Source: Paenibacillus durus (lineage in GTDB: Bacteria > Bacillota > Bacilli > Paenibacillales > Paenibacillaceae). From it: a stretch of DNA of 64,000 bases. How positions within the stretch are numbered: the stretch's first letter is position 1; every line of letters begins with the position of its first letter. The notes beneath the pieces are model-generated. The model did no database searches, was not told where the DNA came from, and saw only the letters and a list, made by a program, of their open reading frames with translations. Made by a program: the position numbers and the translations under genes. Shown here piece after piece: positions 52,306 to 59,878 of this stretch. The stretch is from assembly GCF_000756615.1 (NCBI RefSeq), contig NZ_CP009288.1, forward strand, positions 4,154,001 to 4,218,000. Reading direction: 5' to 3'.

Positions 52306-52647
52306 ATGTCTATTGTTCAAGCCCAGAATGTGAATCAAACTTGTATTGATGCTTGCAATCGTTGTATGCAAGCATGCGAAGAATGCTTGACCGCTTGTTT
52401 AAAAGAGCCTGACGTACAAGCAAGGGTTCATTGCATGCAACTGCTGCATGATTGCGCCGATATTTGCGCTTTAGCTTCGCAATGAGTGGCAAGAAACAGT
52501 ATGTATGTCAAACAAATCTGCTCCATCGGCGCTACTATTTGCGACGCATGCGAAGCAGAGTGCGACAAATTCAAGGACGAGCACTGTAAATTGTGCGCGG
52601 ATGAATGCTGCAAGTGTGCCGATGAATGCCGGAAAATGTCTGCGTAG
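52306..52647 (+). pseudogene. four-helix Cys-rich copper-binding protein (DUF326) with in-frame TGA
   Basis: From ATG 52306 the frame reads CIDACNRCMQACEECLTACL, then a TGA at 52483-52485. The same frame continues without a break to TAG 52647 with QICSIGATICDACEAEC, CKLCADECCKCADECRKM. The whole has the Cys pattern and 113-residue length of the DUF326 copper-storage-like family. A TGG-to-TGA change at a position usually aromatic or aliphatic is the simplest explanation. Two part-proteins (59 residues, and one from ATG 52501) may be made. Confidence 0.8.
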
Positions 52648-52710
52648 CAAGAAGGGGGCCTTGCACCCCTTTTTATCAATCGAAAATATCGCTGAGAGTG
52701 TGAAAACAAA

Positions 52711-53430
52711 ATGAATCAGTTACTTGAATTATTTAAATCGACAGAGCATCTGTCCAATACAGGCTTTGCAGTCAGGGCGGTCGTTTCCATAGTCCTCATT
52801 TATTTGATGAGCAAATTCCTCATGAAAAGGGCTGCTGGGCAATTCACCGCTTTCGACTTCGTCTTTTTATGGATGCTGGGCGCTTTGGCTGTCGCACCGC
52901 TGCTTGATGGGAAAATTTTGTTCACCACTACAGTCATCGCAACGTCCACCTTATATTTTTGGCATTTTTTCATTTCATGGTTAGCCGTAAGAAGCCGATC
53001 TTGGTCCAGATTCATGACGAGAAAACCGGTTATTTTGGTTGAAAAAGGGATCATAAACGAGCAAAATATGCGCCGCTCATTCTTCAACAATGACTTGCTG
53101 CTGTCCGAGATGAGGCTTGCTGATGCATCTGATTTAGTACAAGTCGAACAAGTCATTTTGGAAACCAGCGGACATTTGAGCGTTGTGAAAAAAAACGAAC
53201 ATTTACCGCCTAATTCAACCGAATTCCAAATTCCCGTTCCACCAGGGGGATTGCCGACCATTCTTATCAATCGCGGCAAAGTGGTGCGCGAAAATCTAAT
53301 GTCCTTAAATCTGACGGAAGAATGGTTAGAAAATCAATTATTCAAATATGGGGTGATGCATTTCAAGGATGTTTATTTGGCGACCATCAGCCCCGAAGGT
53401 AAATTGTATTATTCAGTAAAGAGCAGCTAA
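52711..53430 (+). CDS. YetF/DUF421 membrane protein
   Basis: 239 residues. Three N-terminal helices (AVRAVVSIVLIYLMSKFLM; FDFVFLWMLGALAVAPLL; LYFWHFFISWLAV) and a soluble DUF421 domain with PVILVEKGIINEQNMRRSFF, NNDLLLSEMRLA and a C-terminal repeat (GGLPTILINRGKVVRENLMS). The domain is shared with the SpoVA-2mob spore-germination operon and YetF. Role unknown. Starts the coherent plus-strand cluster with CopD-like and a second DUF421 protein. Confidence 0.88.
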   Translation: MNQLLELFKSTEHLSNTGFAVRAVVSIVLIYLMSKFLMKRAAGQFTAFDFVFLWMLGALAVAPLLDGKILFTTTVIATSTLYFWHFFISWLAVRSRSWSRFMTRKPVILVEKGIINEQNMRRSFFNNDLLLSEMRLADASDLVQVEQVILETSGHLSVVKKNEHLPPNSTEFQIPVPPGGLPTILINRGKVVRENLMSLNLTEEWLENQLFKYGVMHFKDVYLATISPEGKLYYSVKSS

Positions 53431-53448
53431 TGTCGGAGGTTGGTCGTT

Positions 53449-53955
53449 ATGGAAAAAATCATTCACGGCTCTATAGTCGGACTGCACATTTTAGCGGTGA
53501 TTACCTGGATTGGCAGCATGATCTACAGCCAGTTCGCTGTTATGCCCGCACTGAAAAAAGCGTTAGGAAATAACAAGCTTCATGCCATAAGCGGTTTAAT
53601 GATGAAGAGTTATGCTCCGCTCACCTGGACAAGCCTTATCATTGTTGTTCTGACAGGTATTTATATCGTTTTCGATAAAAGGGAGCAGTTTAACACGCTG
53701 CAAACAGGACCGGGTGCTGTGCTGCTCCTGAAGCTGCTTTTGGTTGCTGCCCTGATCGTTATATTTCTCCTGCAAGTATTTCTGTATGGACCGAAGATGA
53801 AGCAATTGATTATGCCTTCCACCCCAAAAACAAACGAAAATCAGTTGGAGATGGAGAAGCTCGAACAAACAACTGGAGCCCTGTCCTGGTGGCATTTGGG
53901 GATAGGCGTTACGATTGTCATTTTCGGCGTCATTTTATCTCAACTGCTTGATTAG
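53449..53955 (+). CDS. CopD-like membrane protein
   Basis: 168 residues with four membrane helices: IVGLHILAVITWIGSMIYSQ, LTWTSLIIVVLTGIYIVF, VLLLKLLLVAALIVIFLLQV and WWHLGIGVTIVIFGVILSQ. Invariant His in GLHILAVITWIG and WWHLG, and the pattern of the CopD/DUF2269 superfamily, suggest haem or copper ligation across the membrane. ATG 53449 follows GGAGG by 9 nt. It sits between two DUF421 genes, 18 nt after the first. Confidence 0.8.
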   Translation: MEKIIHGSIVGLHILAVITWIGSMIYSQFAVMPALKKALGNNKLHAISGLMMKSYAPLTWTSLIIVVLTGIYIVFDKREQFNTLQTGPGAVLLLKLLLVAALIVIFLLQVFLYGPKMKQLIMPSTPKTNENQLEMEKLEQTTGALSWWHLGIGVTIVIFGVILSQLLD

Positions 53956-53966
53956 AGGGATATTCA

Positions 53967-54677
53967 ATGAATTGGGACACTTTATGGAATGGCGGACCGT
54001 CGTTAACTCCCTTGGAGATTTTCTTAAGAGTGACGATTCTTTACTTTAGCATTGTCGTTATGACCCGATTGATGGGTCCGCGGCAGGTTGGAATTGTTTC
54101 GGCATTCAATTTTATCACACACGCGGGTATGGCTCATGTGGCGACGTCCCGAATGGTCAACCCGGAATCTTCACTTACCGCGGCGCTAGTTATCATTGCT
54201 GTGGCCTATTCCTTGAGTCTGCTGCTTTCGATGATCGACTATAGATTTCCTTCGTGGGTAGGCACAAGCCCCGTACCCTTAGTACAAAACGGTCAGATTC
54301 TACAGAAAAATTTAAAAAGGGCTCAAGTAACGATGGATGATTTATTGGCCCAGCTTCGCCTAAAAAAAGTGCATAACTTATCTGATGTTGCTGCTGCCGT
54401 GCTTGAACCGATGGGAGAACTTAGTGTAATCAAAACCCCGGAATCCTCCCCGATAACGAGAAGTATGTTGAAACTTCCGGATACACCGACTGGAATGGGG
54501 ACCGTGCTCATCTACGATGGCAAAGTAGAACGGCAGCATCTGTATGCGCTGGGATTAAAGGAGCACTGGCTGAAAAAGGAAATTGCCAAGAAAGGATTTT
54601 CTGTTTCTCAAGTGTTATTGGCAACACTTGAATCGACAGGCAATATCCATGTAAGCGTTCAAAACAATTTAAATTAA
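53967..54677 (+). CDS. second YetF/DUF421 membrane protein
   Basis: 236 residues, same architecture as the gene at 52711: N-terminal helices (FLRVTILYFSIVVMTRLMGP), then PVPLVQNGQILQKNLKRAQV, DDLLAQLRLKKVHNL and GTVLIYDGKVERQHLYALG. Sequences of the two copies are only distantly similar (for example VIIAVAYSLSLLLSMIDYRF here), so they are old paralogues. They may form a heteromer around the CopD-like protein. Confidence 0.87.
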   Translation: MNWDTLWNGGPSLTPLEIFLRVTILYFSIVVMTRLMGPRQVGIVSAFNFITHAGMAHVATSRMVNPESSLTAALVIIAVAYSLSLLLSMIDYRFPSWVGTSPVPLVQNGQILQKNLKRAQVTMDDLLAQLRLKKVHNLSDVAAAVLEPMGELSVIKTPESSPITRSMLKLPDTPTGMGTVLIYDGKVERQHLYALGLKEHWLKKEIAKKGFSVSQVLLATLESTGNIHVSVQNNLN

Positions 54678-54707
54678 TCATGAAAAAGAGAACCGAGGAG
54701 GATGACC

Positions 54708-54908
54708 ATGCTTTCAGAACAGGAAATCTTGAACAATGCGTTTAAAGACATGCTTTTTCATGAGCAGGTACTGGCTAACAAGCTGGCCGAGTTGCATCAA
54801 GAAATAACGGAGCCTCAAATTCAGAAGTTGTTTCAGGGCATGGAGATGGCGGCACGCACCCGCCAAAACATGTTGACGCAAAAAATGAGCGGATTTGGCA
54901 TTGTATAG
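54708..54908 (+). CDS. helical mini-protein A (ferritin-like half)
   Basis: 66 residues, entirely alpha-helical: LSEQEILNNAFKDMLFHEQV, LANKLAELHQEI, LFQGMEMAARTRQNM. Two helices joined by TEPQIQKL, a CotF/ferritin-like half. ATG 54708 lies 6 nt after GAGGAGG. First of five small genes of 59-67 residues; related in layout to the next one. Confidence 0.6.
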   Translation: MLSEQEILNNAFKDMLFHEQVLANKLAELHQEITEPQIQKLFQGMEMAARTRQNMLTQKMSGFGIV

Positions 54909-54923
54909 CCTGGAGGATCAGCT

Positions 54924-55124
54924 ATGAATAAACTCGATAAAATGCACGATATTCTGGAGACCGAAATGGCACATCAAATGCTGTACAACAAATACATGAT
55001 GCAGATCACGAATGCGGAGACCAGACAACTCTTCACCCAATTCCGGGACGAACATATGAAGCATGTTACCCAGATACAGCAGCAAATTCAGGAATTTCTG
55101 AAACACCCGACTAACCTGCAATAA
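54924..55124 (+). CDS. helical mini-protein B
   Basis: 66 residues, two long helices (LDKMHDILETEMAHQMLYNK and LFTQFRDEHMKHVTQIQQQI) with several Met and His. It resembles protein A in layout and starts 16 nt after it. No known family was assigned, but a helical hairpin that dimerises to a four-helix bundle is likely. Confidence 0.6.
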   Translation: MNKLDKMHDILETEMAHQMLYNKYMMQITNAETRQLFTQFRDEHMKHVTQIQQQIQEFLKHPTNLQ

Positions 55125-55174
55125 ATTTTTCACAACTGGGAATTCTAAACAAGGACGAAAAGGAGGTGACAATC

Positions 55175-55354
55175 TTGGCGACTAAACAAGAAATTCAGCA
55201 ATGCATCACCGATTGCACGAACACGGCCAATATGCTGCGTACAGCTACAAATGCCATCCCTAAAGCTGCTATAAGAGACATGACGACGTTTGGGGCTGTT
55301 CATATCGAAATGTGTATTCGTCAATGCGAGCATGCCGCTGAGCATGCGCAGTAA
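55175..55354 (+). CDS. helical mini-protein C with CxxxC pairs
   Basis: 59 residues from TTG 55175 (AGGAGGTGACAATC before it). QQCITDCTNTANMLR opens and GAVHIEMCIRQCEHAAEH closes: a CxxxC in each helix plus a His. A metal site between two helices is plausible. It is a paralogue of protein D: same QQC-x3-C...H-x3-C-x3-C spacing. Confidence 0.65.
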   Translation: MATKQEIQQCITDCTNTANMLRTATNAIPKAAIRDMTTFGAVHIEMCIRQCEHAAEHAQ

Positions 55355-55386
55355 CAACCAATTCCTTTATAGAGAGGTGTATGAAT

Positions 55387-55587
55387 ATGGCAGCTAATCC
55401 TGCTAACGATATACAGCAATGCATTCAGAAGTGCCAACAAACTGCCGGTCAACTTCGCAGCTTGGCCAATCAGGAAACGAATCCGATGGTGAAGATGATG
55501 TTGAATGAAGGGGCGCATCATCTCGACCTTTGTCTTGTTGAGTGCCAATATTCACTGCAAGAACTGCAAACTCCCGCGATGGCTTGA
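55387..55587 (+). CDS. helical mini-protein D with CxxxC pairs
   Basis: 66 residues (ATG 55387; ATG 55381 is closer to AGAGAGG). QQCIQKCQQTAGQLRSLANQ and GAHHLDLCLVECQYSLQEL repeat the CxxxC and His pattern of protein C, so the pair arose by tandem duplication. Likely a metal- or disulfide-stabilised helical hairpin. No family name known to me. Confidence 0.65.
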   Translation: MAANPANDIQQCIQKCQQTAGQLRSLANQETNPMVKMMLNEGAHHLDLCLVECQYSLQELQTPAMA

Positions 55588-55599
55588 CTGGTGACGTAA

Positions 55600-55803
55600 A
55601 TGACGGTATCAACTAAATTGCAACAAACAGTCGCAAGTGCGGAATCGGTTATGGCAAATCTGAAGTCGTTCGCATTGGAAACTCAGGATCAAAATGCAAA
55701 ACAAATGTTTCAATCCATGGCACAATCGCAGAAAACGATCGTTGACTCCCTGAATGCGCGGCTTCAATATGTCCAAAGCCAGGAACCCCAGTACAAGCAA
55801 TAA
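55600..55803 (+). CDS. DUF1657 mini-protein
   Basis: 67 residues: MTVSTKLQQTVASAESVMAN, FALETQDQNAKQMFQSMAQS and NARLQYVQSQEPQYKQ. This is the DUF1657 family, members of which flank SpoVA-2mob genes and DUF421 genes in Bacillaceae. It has no cysteine. Together with the two DUF421 genes it suggests a spore- or germination-related role; no SpoVA homologue is present here. Confidence 0.82.
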   Translation: MTVSTKLQQTVASAESVMANLKSFALETQDQNAKQMFQSMAQSQKTIVDSLNARLQYVQSQEPQYKQ

Positions 55804-55809
55804 TGGGCA

Positions 55810-55858
55810 CAAACAAGTGGCACCCGATTTCCCACGGTGTCACTTGTTTTGTTTATTT
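55810..55858. terminator. bidirectional intrinsic terminator
   Basis: AACAAGTGGCACC pairs with GGTGTCACTTGTT, followed by TTGTTTATTTCTTTT. It separates the convergent DUF1657 and molybdoenzyme genes. Confidence 0.82.
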
Positions 55859-55861
55859 CTT

Positions 55862-56953
55862 TTAATCAACCTTGACATGCACAGTGGAATAGGCGTTATA
55901 ACCGTATCCCTTTCGGTTCCATCTTGCTTCTGGCGGTTGAACAAAACCGATCGAATCTGTTGCCCTGGACATGATCGTGTATTCCCCTTTTTTGGGGGCG
56001 GCCCATATATAGCTCCAAAAGGTCCAACTATACGGATTTCCGGGGTATTTTTGAATGGCGGCCTGTTCCCATCGTTCTCCACCATCTATACTAATTTCAA
56101 CATTTGTAATGAATCCGGTTCCCGTCCAAGCTATTCCGTACAATTGATGCATCCCCGTGGTCAATACACTCCAGTTTAACGGCTGCTGAATGATGGAATT
56201 GACATGGATCGTCGTAACGGGCATTTTCCCCGCATCACTGTCTTTTGCCGGATAATATACATAATCAATATCTTGGTAAGGCCCGTTAAAATGAGTCTCA
56301 ATGACAGTAATACTTCGAAGCCATTTGACGGAGGCCATCGCGTACCACTGGGGAACAATTAATCGAAGCGGATAACCTTGCTTGTATGGAATCGGTTTCC
56401 CGTTCAGTGCATAAGCAATTAACGTATCCGGATGCAAGGCTTTCTCCAAAGGTAGGCTTCTTGCAAACATGAACTCGCCTTCAAGATCGGTACGTTTCCC
56501 GTAATCGTGTCCCTCAAACACGATTTCCTTTGAGGCCGCATGCAATCCGGTCAACTTTAGCAAATCTCTTAAAGGGGCTCCTCTCCATACGCCCTGGCTA
56601 ATGGCTCCTCCTTCCCATTGTTCACCATAAACTCTCGGTCGAAAATGTCCTCTGTTGTTTCCGGAGCACTCTAAAACAACCGTCATTTCTTTTGACGGCA
56701 TACGGAGTAAATCTTGATAATGGAAGGTCAGAGGTCTCTTCACTTCTCCACCTATTGAAAGCAAGAACGACTGCTCGGATATAACTGGATAGGGAAAATG
56801 ATTTCTTCTATAAAAGTACTGTTCCGGTGTAATCGCCGCGGAAATAAAATGGATTGGAGCTTCTTGATTCTCCGGGATCAATCTTCGAGTAACAAGATAA
56901 GGCTTTATGTCCGGTAATCGCAATGTTACCACCCTATGGTCGATATTTGGCAT
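55862..56953 (-). CDS. sulfite-oxidase-like molybdopterin enzyme
   Basis: 363 residues. The molybdopterin domain has the Mo-ligand Cys in VLECSGNNRG and GVWRGAPLRDLLKLTG, PLRLIVPQWYAMASVKWL; the C-terminal dimerisation domain has ISIDGGERWEQAAIQK and FWSYIWAAPKKGEY. It belongs to the YedY/SoxC-like superfamily but lacks a Tat signal, so it appears cytoplasmic. The substrate is unknown; sulfite or a sulfoxide are possible. It is read toward the DUF1657 gene. Confidence 0.88.
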   Translation of the reverse strand: MPNIDHRVVTLRLPDIKPYLVTRRLIPENQEAPIHFISAAITPEQYFYRRNHFPYPVISEQSFLLSIGGEVKRPLTFHYQDLLRMPSKEMTVVLECSGNNRGHFRPRVYGEQWEGGAISQGVWRGAPLRDLLKLTGLHAASKEIVFEGHDYGKRTDLEGEFMFARSLPLEKALHPDTLIAYALNGKPIPYKQGYPLRLIVPQWYAMASVKWLRSITVIETHFNGPYQDIDYVYYPAKDSDAGKMPVTTIHVNSIIQQPLNWSVLTTGMHQLYGIAWTGTGFITNVEISIDGGERWEQAAIQKYPGNPYSWTFWSYIWAAPKKGEYTIMSRATDSIGFVQPPEARWNRKGYGYNAYSTVHVKVD

Positions 56954-57027
56954 TCATCTACATAGATCTATATGATGGATATGTATAGTGCATGATCAAA
57001 GGCGCGAAAAATTTCGCGCCTCCTCCT

Positions 57028-57144
57028 TTAACACCCGCAACCGCAACCGCGATTTTCATCTCCTGCTCGTTTCTCTTCCTTGGTTTCCTTTTGATGCTGA
57101 GCGACACTTCCGTTTTTCACTTTGTTTTCATTTCGTTTTACCAT
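57028..57144 (-). CDS. 38-residue protein with CGCGC tail
   Basis: ATG 57144 lies 6-7 nt after GGAGGTGAC. The product is highly charged (MVKRNENKVKNGSVAQHQKE) and ends RGCGCGC, three cysteines in the last five residues. Such tails occur in tiny spore or metal-binding peptides of Bacillales; no family assigned. A 9-bp hairpin (57001-57020) follows the stop. Confidence 0.6.
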   Translation of the reverse strand: MVKRNENKVKNGSVAQHQKETKEEKRAGDENRGCGCGC

Positions 57145-57145
57145 T

Positions 57146-57421
57146 TCAAGTCACCTCCTCCTTATTAGTATCCGTAAGAATCGTTCTTATCATTTGGAGT
57201 CCGAAGCTGAAGGTCGGCCACATTTGCCTTAACATTCCGAAGAAGCCTCCCCCTCTGAACCCAGTATCTTGCTGTCCCTCTCCATCCGCGCCGGCAGCGA
57301 TCGGATTGAAAGCGCCGACTGCGTTTGAGGCAGGTGAATTGAACGCACCGCCGCCTCCAAACAAAGAATCCATAAATCTGGAGATTTTGACTTGGCGCTT
57401 GGAGCGGTCCGACGGACTCAC
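57146..57421 (-). CDS. Gly-rich small hypothetical protein
   Basis: 91 residues from GTG 57421. Basic start (MSPSDRSKRQVKISRFMDSL), Gly/Asn/Ala-rich middle (FGGGGAFNSPASNAVGAF), then an amphipathic end (FFGMLRQMWPTFSFGLQMIR). Similar composition occurs in YqfQ/VrrA-type spore proteins, which is only a resemblance. It stops 1 nt before the small CGCGC gene on the same strand, so the two may be co-transcribed. Confidence 0.5.
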   Translation of the reverse strand: MSPSDRSKRQVKISRFMDSLFGGGGAFNSPASNAVGAFNPIAAGADGEGQQDTGFRGGGFFGMLRQMWPTFSFGLQMIRTILTDTNKEEVT

Positions 57422-57448
57422 TTTCCTGCGGCCCTTCCACTAGGCACA

Positions 57449-57495
57449 ATTAAAAGCCGATAATCCTTGTTCCAGAAGGGAATCGGCTTTTAATT
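57449..57495. terminator. intrinsic terminator
   Basis: AATTAAAAGCCGAT pairs with ATCGGCTTTTAATT; T-rich on both strands. It ends the 57516 gene on the minus strand. Confidence 0.8.
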
Positions 57496-57515
57496 TATCT
57501 AATGCTCGGAATGCA

Positions 57516-58508
57516 TTAGTGTTCCCGTAAAATGATTTCTTCTTCAATTTGAACTTGGGTTTCATATCCGATTGAATCGAAGTTCCCATATACGTAAGCG
57601 TGCATATAGGGCGGCTGAGTAGATTTCTTTGCGGGATTCAAATATCGTAAATAATTCTGCACCGCTTGAGGAATTTTATTCCGATCAATGAGAAGCAAAG
57701 GAGCATGCTTGCCGAGATGAGAAAATAAACCGGAGATGACGCCAAGCTGCCAGTCAGTCGTCGGAACGATTGAAAACGCATCTCCCCTCCCCGGTTGATC
57801 TCGATTCCATCCCACCCCCGTATGCGGATCAAAAAAACGGGAAAAGTTGACAGAAATCTCATATGGAGAAGCCCCGGGTATCCGTACGACATTTCCCTTC
57901 ATATTAGTACGGATTTGGGTTTCCACCTCTCGAGAAATAACCGATTCTGAACCGAATATATAGACGTTCAGGGTAGGGTGTTCCATAAAAAACCGCTCCA
58001 CTTCATACGGTAACTCCATCCTCTTGGATAATAAGATGGGAAGCCCTTCATGCATCGCATAACCCACCGCAGCCATACCTTCCGCAAATACTTCTCCCGA
58101 CAAAAGAAATACATTTTTCCTGCCTTGCTCTGACATAGGCGGATAGGTCAAACGATACTTTGATACGGCTGCAGAAGTTTCATACGGGTTTGCATTTCCA
58201 ATGCGCAAAGTAGTCAACCCTGTCGCTTTAAGCTGTTGTTCAACGATTTCACTAACCGGTCCGATTAACAATGTTTGTGCATGGACACCTTTTCCTGGTG
58301 GTGACAGTCGGATAATCTCTTTGCGTAGTTCCTCCGTCAGTCTCTCGGGAACGAGAATTACAGGTGCGTTATTCGGATGGTGAACAAGTGAAGACGCAGT
58401 AAATGCAAATGGGAATGAATGAACTGGAGCGATAACAAGCGAATTGGGACTCCAAGGAACAGTACTCCTGGGAAACCCGGGATATGCCATCTGTAGAGAA
58501 TTAATCAT
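57516..58508 (-). CDS. cell-wall-binding-repeat-2-like protein
   Basis: 330 residues. Repeated Rossmann-like modules with IPGASPYEISVNFSRFFDP, RIGNANPYETSAAVSKYRLT and VYIFGSESVISREVE are the CW_binding_2 (LytC/CwlB) pattern. No signal peptide or N-acetylmuramoyl-amidase domain is visible, so its location is unclear. It follows the molybdoenzyme region and seems to be its own unit with a terminator behind. Confidence 0.65.
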   Translation of the reverse strand: MINSLQMAYPGFPRSTVPWSPNSLVIAPVHSFPFAFTASSLVHHPNNAPVILVPERLTEELRKEIIRLSPPGKGVHAQTLLIGPVSEIVEQQLKATGLTTLRIGNANPYETSAAVSKYRLTYPPMSEQGRKNVFLLSGEVFAEGMAAVGYAMHEGLPILLSKRMELPYEVERFFMEHPTLNVYIFGSESVISREVETQIRTNMKGNVVRIPGASPYEISVNFSRFFDPHTGVGWNRDQPGRGDAFSIVPTTDWQLGVISGLFSHLGKHAPLLLIDRNKIPQAVQNYLRYLNPAKKSTQPPYMHAYVYGNFDSIGYETQVQIEEEIILREH

Positions 58509-58931
58509 CTCCCCAAATTCGTGTAGTATCCACTGTATTTCCGCTAAACATTAGGTTCACCTCATCCATAGCCTATGCTTTTTTTATGGGCATGGTTCCA
58601 AAACTTTAACAGCCTCCCATGGGCAAGTCAAAAGTAATCAAATATGGGCGCACACTTACTAACGCATGACAGTAGACTATATGGAAAAATAAATTGTATA
58701 GGTTCACTTTGTATGTACAGTTTTCCGCCAGCGGATGGTCACAGAGAACAGTTCTGAATAATGTGCAGTTGCCATGATACCTAATCGCTAATATCGCAAT
58801 TCAGGATCAATTGTTTGTATTTCACTTGTCGTCTTTTTTAGGCTCTTGCCCATTATTGCCTATTTAACATTCCTTTGAATAGGCAACTGCATAGGATACA
58901 AGGTAAACAATGAAATCATGAGAGGCGAGGA
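58509..58931. other. 423-bp divergent intergenic region, no gene seen
   Basis: Between the wall-binding-repeat gene and the cupin gene. AT-rich; no perfect dyad, repeat or RNA motif was found apart from a GCCTATT/AATAGGC inverted pair (58855-58880). Confidence 0.35.
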
Positions 58932-59507
58932 ATGAATATGTACCTTAAAGCATGCTATCATAATCCATGGCATCTAATGCATAACAAGTGGAATGGAAAT
59001 TACTGGAATTATGATTGGAATCCTCAACATTACAATCGGTACAATAGCAACTGGAGTCCTTATTATGGAAACATTAAATTAGGAGATTATGGATCAAGGC
59101 CGTTTGTGGTGAATATTGATCAAGCCACTAAGCAAAACAATACTTACCGCACCGCTTTATGGACAGGGAAACACCTTCAAGTCACTCTGATGAGTATTAA
59201 TGTTGGAGATGACATTGGATTAGAAGTTCATCCGACAACTGATCAATTCATACGTATTGAAGAAGGTCAGGGATTTGTTCAAATGGGTGATAGCAAAGAT
59301 AGATTAGATTTTCAAGAAATGGCCTATGATGACTATGCTATTATGATACCTGCCGGAAAATGGCATAACGTAACTAATACGGGTAATACTCCACTAAAAA
59401 TTTACGTTATCTATGCGCCGCCTCAGCATCCATATGGTACGGTTCATGAAACAAAAGCAATTGCCATGTCTGCGGAAGAAAACCGACATTACTATTTAAC
59501 CGAGTGA
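58932..59507 (+). CDS. cupin-fold protein with Asn/Tyr/Trp-rich N terminus
   Basis: 191 residues. Residues 1-52 are Asn/Tyr/Trp-rich (WHLMHNKWNGNYWNYDWNPQ); the rest is a cupin: GLEVHPTTDQFIRIEEGQGF (motif 1, His/Glu) and PAGKWHNVTNTGNTPLKIYV (motif 2, His). Proteins of this type occur in spore-coat contexts and as small mannose-isomerase-like proteins; the role here is unknown. Codon use and base content are AT-rich compared with the chromosomal genes around 20 kb. Confidence 0.78.
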   Translation: MNMYLKACYHNPWHLMHNKWNGNYWNYDWNPQHYNRYNSNWSPYYGNIKLGDYGSRPFVVNIDQATKQNNTYRTALWTGKHLQVTLMSINVGDDIGLEVHPTTDQFIRIEEGQGFVQMGDSKDRLDFQEMAYDDYAIMIPAGKWHNVTNTGNTPLKIYVIYAPPQHPYGTVHETKAIAMSAEENRHYYLTE

Positions 59508-59519
59508 GAAATAATTGAT

Positions 59520-59835
59520 GGGGATGAAAGCTTGAGCCACTGATCCATACGCACCGGAAAGCGGGTAAAGTCCTGCTCCTGGAAGTCTTCAGCCCCCGTT
59601 TGCACAGCGGTCAGGAACGATTGTACGTCATGCTCAATTTGGTACAATCCTTCTTCCAGCTTCACCTGCTGCTTTACCGTCGGCGTGCCGATCCATACCC
59701 TCGGCTCATGGGTGCTGACATCCGGCGTCACCACGGCCCCCGCATGGGAAGCCACCCGCTGAATAAAATCCCAGTCGGTCTCTTCGTACTGGAGCAGCAG
59801 ATCGCCAATCGAAGCTCCGTGCTCAAAGAAAAAGG
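59520..59835 (-). pseudogene. phage-tail hub/VgrG-like fragment
   Basis: The frame reads FEHGASIGDLLLQYEETDWD, FIQRVASHAGAVVTPDVSTH and EPRVWIGTP, the pattern of the gpD/VgrG spike-hub (contractile injection) family, with a later VQTGAEDFQEQDFTRFPVRM. N- and C-terminal parts are lost. The IS1634-like element begins 26 nt upstream in its reading direction and may have contributed to the loss. Confidence 0.55.
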
Positions 59836-59878
59836 TCTATCTTTGTACGCTCTCTACAAACCTGGATTCCCGCCAAAA

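Noticed and set aside
52483..52485. Selenocysteine at the in-frame TGA
   Set aside because: No SECIS-like hairpin is visible right behind the TGA, and the position is not a redox Cys in the family; a TGG-to-TGA change is simpler.
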